This document shows positions 5,982-6,176 of a stretch of DNA of 6,176 nucleotides, in pieces. Made by a program: the position numbers and the translations under genes. Numbering within the stretch: position 1 is the stretch's first letter; every line of letters starts with the position of its first letter. The notes below the pieces were generated by a model. That model saw only the letters and a program-made list of their open reading frames with translations, had not been told where the DNA came from and searched no databases. Origin of the DNA: a bacterium (GTDB lineage Bacteria; KSB1; UBA2214); contig JAKQKF010000463.1 in the NCBI GenBank assembly GCA_029560815.1, positions 1-6,176 of the forward strand, given 5' to 3'.

Positions 5982-6176
5982 ATGAAAAAGAATTGCTGTT
6001 TTTCCCTCTTCACCGGTCTCCTGCTTTTCATTACTACCCCGCTTTTTTCCATCGATATCATCAACCTGCACCGTAATGATGCCGCCGGCAGACCGGCCTC
6101 GCCCTATACGATCAACACCGTGGTGACCGTCTCCGGTGTGGTGACCGTGCCCTCCGGGCTCTTTTCACCCACCACC
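5982..6176 (+). CDS. Secreted OB-fold-like protein, N-terminal part
   Basis: The first 65 codons of a gene run off the window edge with no stop. Residues 1-23 form a signal peptide: MKKN, a hydrophobic core FSLFTGLLLFITTPLF, and probable cleavage after LFS. There is no lipobox, although two cysteines (C5, C6) sit early in the peptide. The mature start reads IDIINLHRNDAAGRPASPY, then TVVTVSGVVTVPSGLFS. This INxLxxNDxxGxPxxP...VxVxGVVTVxxGxFS pattern is what I recall from the N-terminal OB-fold domain of secreted YhcR-like nucleases, lamin-tail proteins and large sorting-domain proteins in Bacteroidota-like bacteria. The rest, and hence the function, lies outside the window. The ATG has only a weak GGAA 5 nt upstream, but the strong promoter supports the gene. 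It is divergent from the iron operon. Confidence 0.75.
   Translation, partial: MKKNCCFSLFTGLLLFITTPLFSIDIINLHRNDAAGRPASPYTINTVVTVSGVVTVPSGLFSPTT

Noticed and set aside
5957..6076. Small plus-strand frame starting ATG at 5957 (39 codons), considered as a leader peptide
   Set aside because: The GGAG before it is only 1 nt from the ATG, it overlaps the signal-peptide gene in another frame, and its residues show no attenuation-type run.

Overview
The window comes from a Gram-negative bacterium, shown by a TonB-dependent outer-membrane receptor. GC content is moderate to high (my visual estimate, high fifties percent). The receptor carries an N-terminal carboxypeptidase-regulatory-like domain, a habit of the Bacteroidota/Chlorobi/Fibrobacterota superphylum and its relatives. 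Several genes have ordinary Shine-Dalgarno sequences, and one promoter is a classical TTGACA-17-TATATT. Both features are unlike core Bacteroidota. My best guess is therefore a lineage near Calditrichota, KSB1, Ignavibacteria or a similar candidate phylum. This is inference; I recognise no exact genome.

Layout. Positions 1-92 hold nothing I can assign apart from a ribosome binding site. On the plus strand come two small genes: an FmdB-type zinc-ribbon protein (93-302) and a two-helix DUF6132-like membrane protein (354-557). A strong bidirectional hairpin terminator (560-588) separates them from a four-gene minus-strand cluster read from right to left. The cluster consists of a DtxR-family metalloregulator (5251-5760), feoA (4971-5261), feoB (2993-4990) and a TonB-dependent receptor (590-2959). 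dtxR and feoA overlap by 11 nt, feoA and feoB overlap by 20 nt, and the receptor begins 33 nt after feoB, so the four very probably form one operon ending at the terminator. A 221-nt divergent intergenic region (5761-5981) carries an AT-rich dyad upstream of dtxR and a near-consensus sigma-70 promoter facing right. The window ends inside a secreted-protein gene (5982 to the edge) whose mature N-terminus resembles the OB-fold domain found in secreted YhcR-like and sorting-domain proteins.

How the genes work together. The minus-strand cluster is an iron-acquisition unit. The receptor would take an iron-containing ligand across the outer membrane using TonB energy. FeoB, with FeoA, would move Fe2+ across the inner membrane. 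The DtxR-type protein would sense cytoplasmic metal and probably control its own operon. The unusual points are the outer-membrane receptor placed inside a feo operon, and a regulator with a mixed metal-ligand set plus a cysteine-rich C-terminal tail. I see no CRISPR, mobile element, tRNA or rRNA, and no convincing wholly new system.
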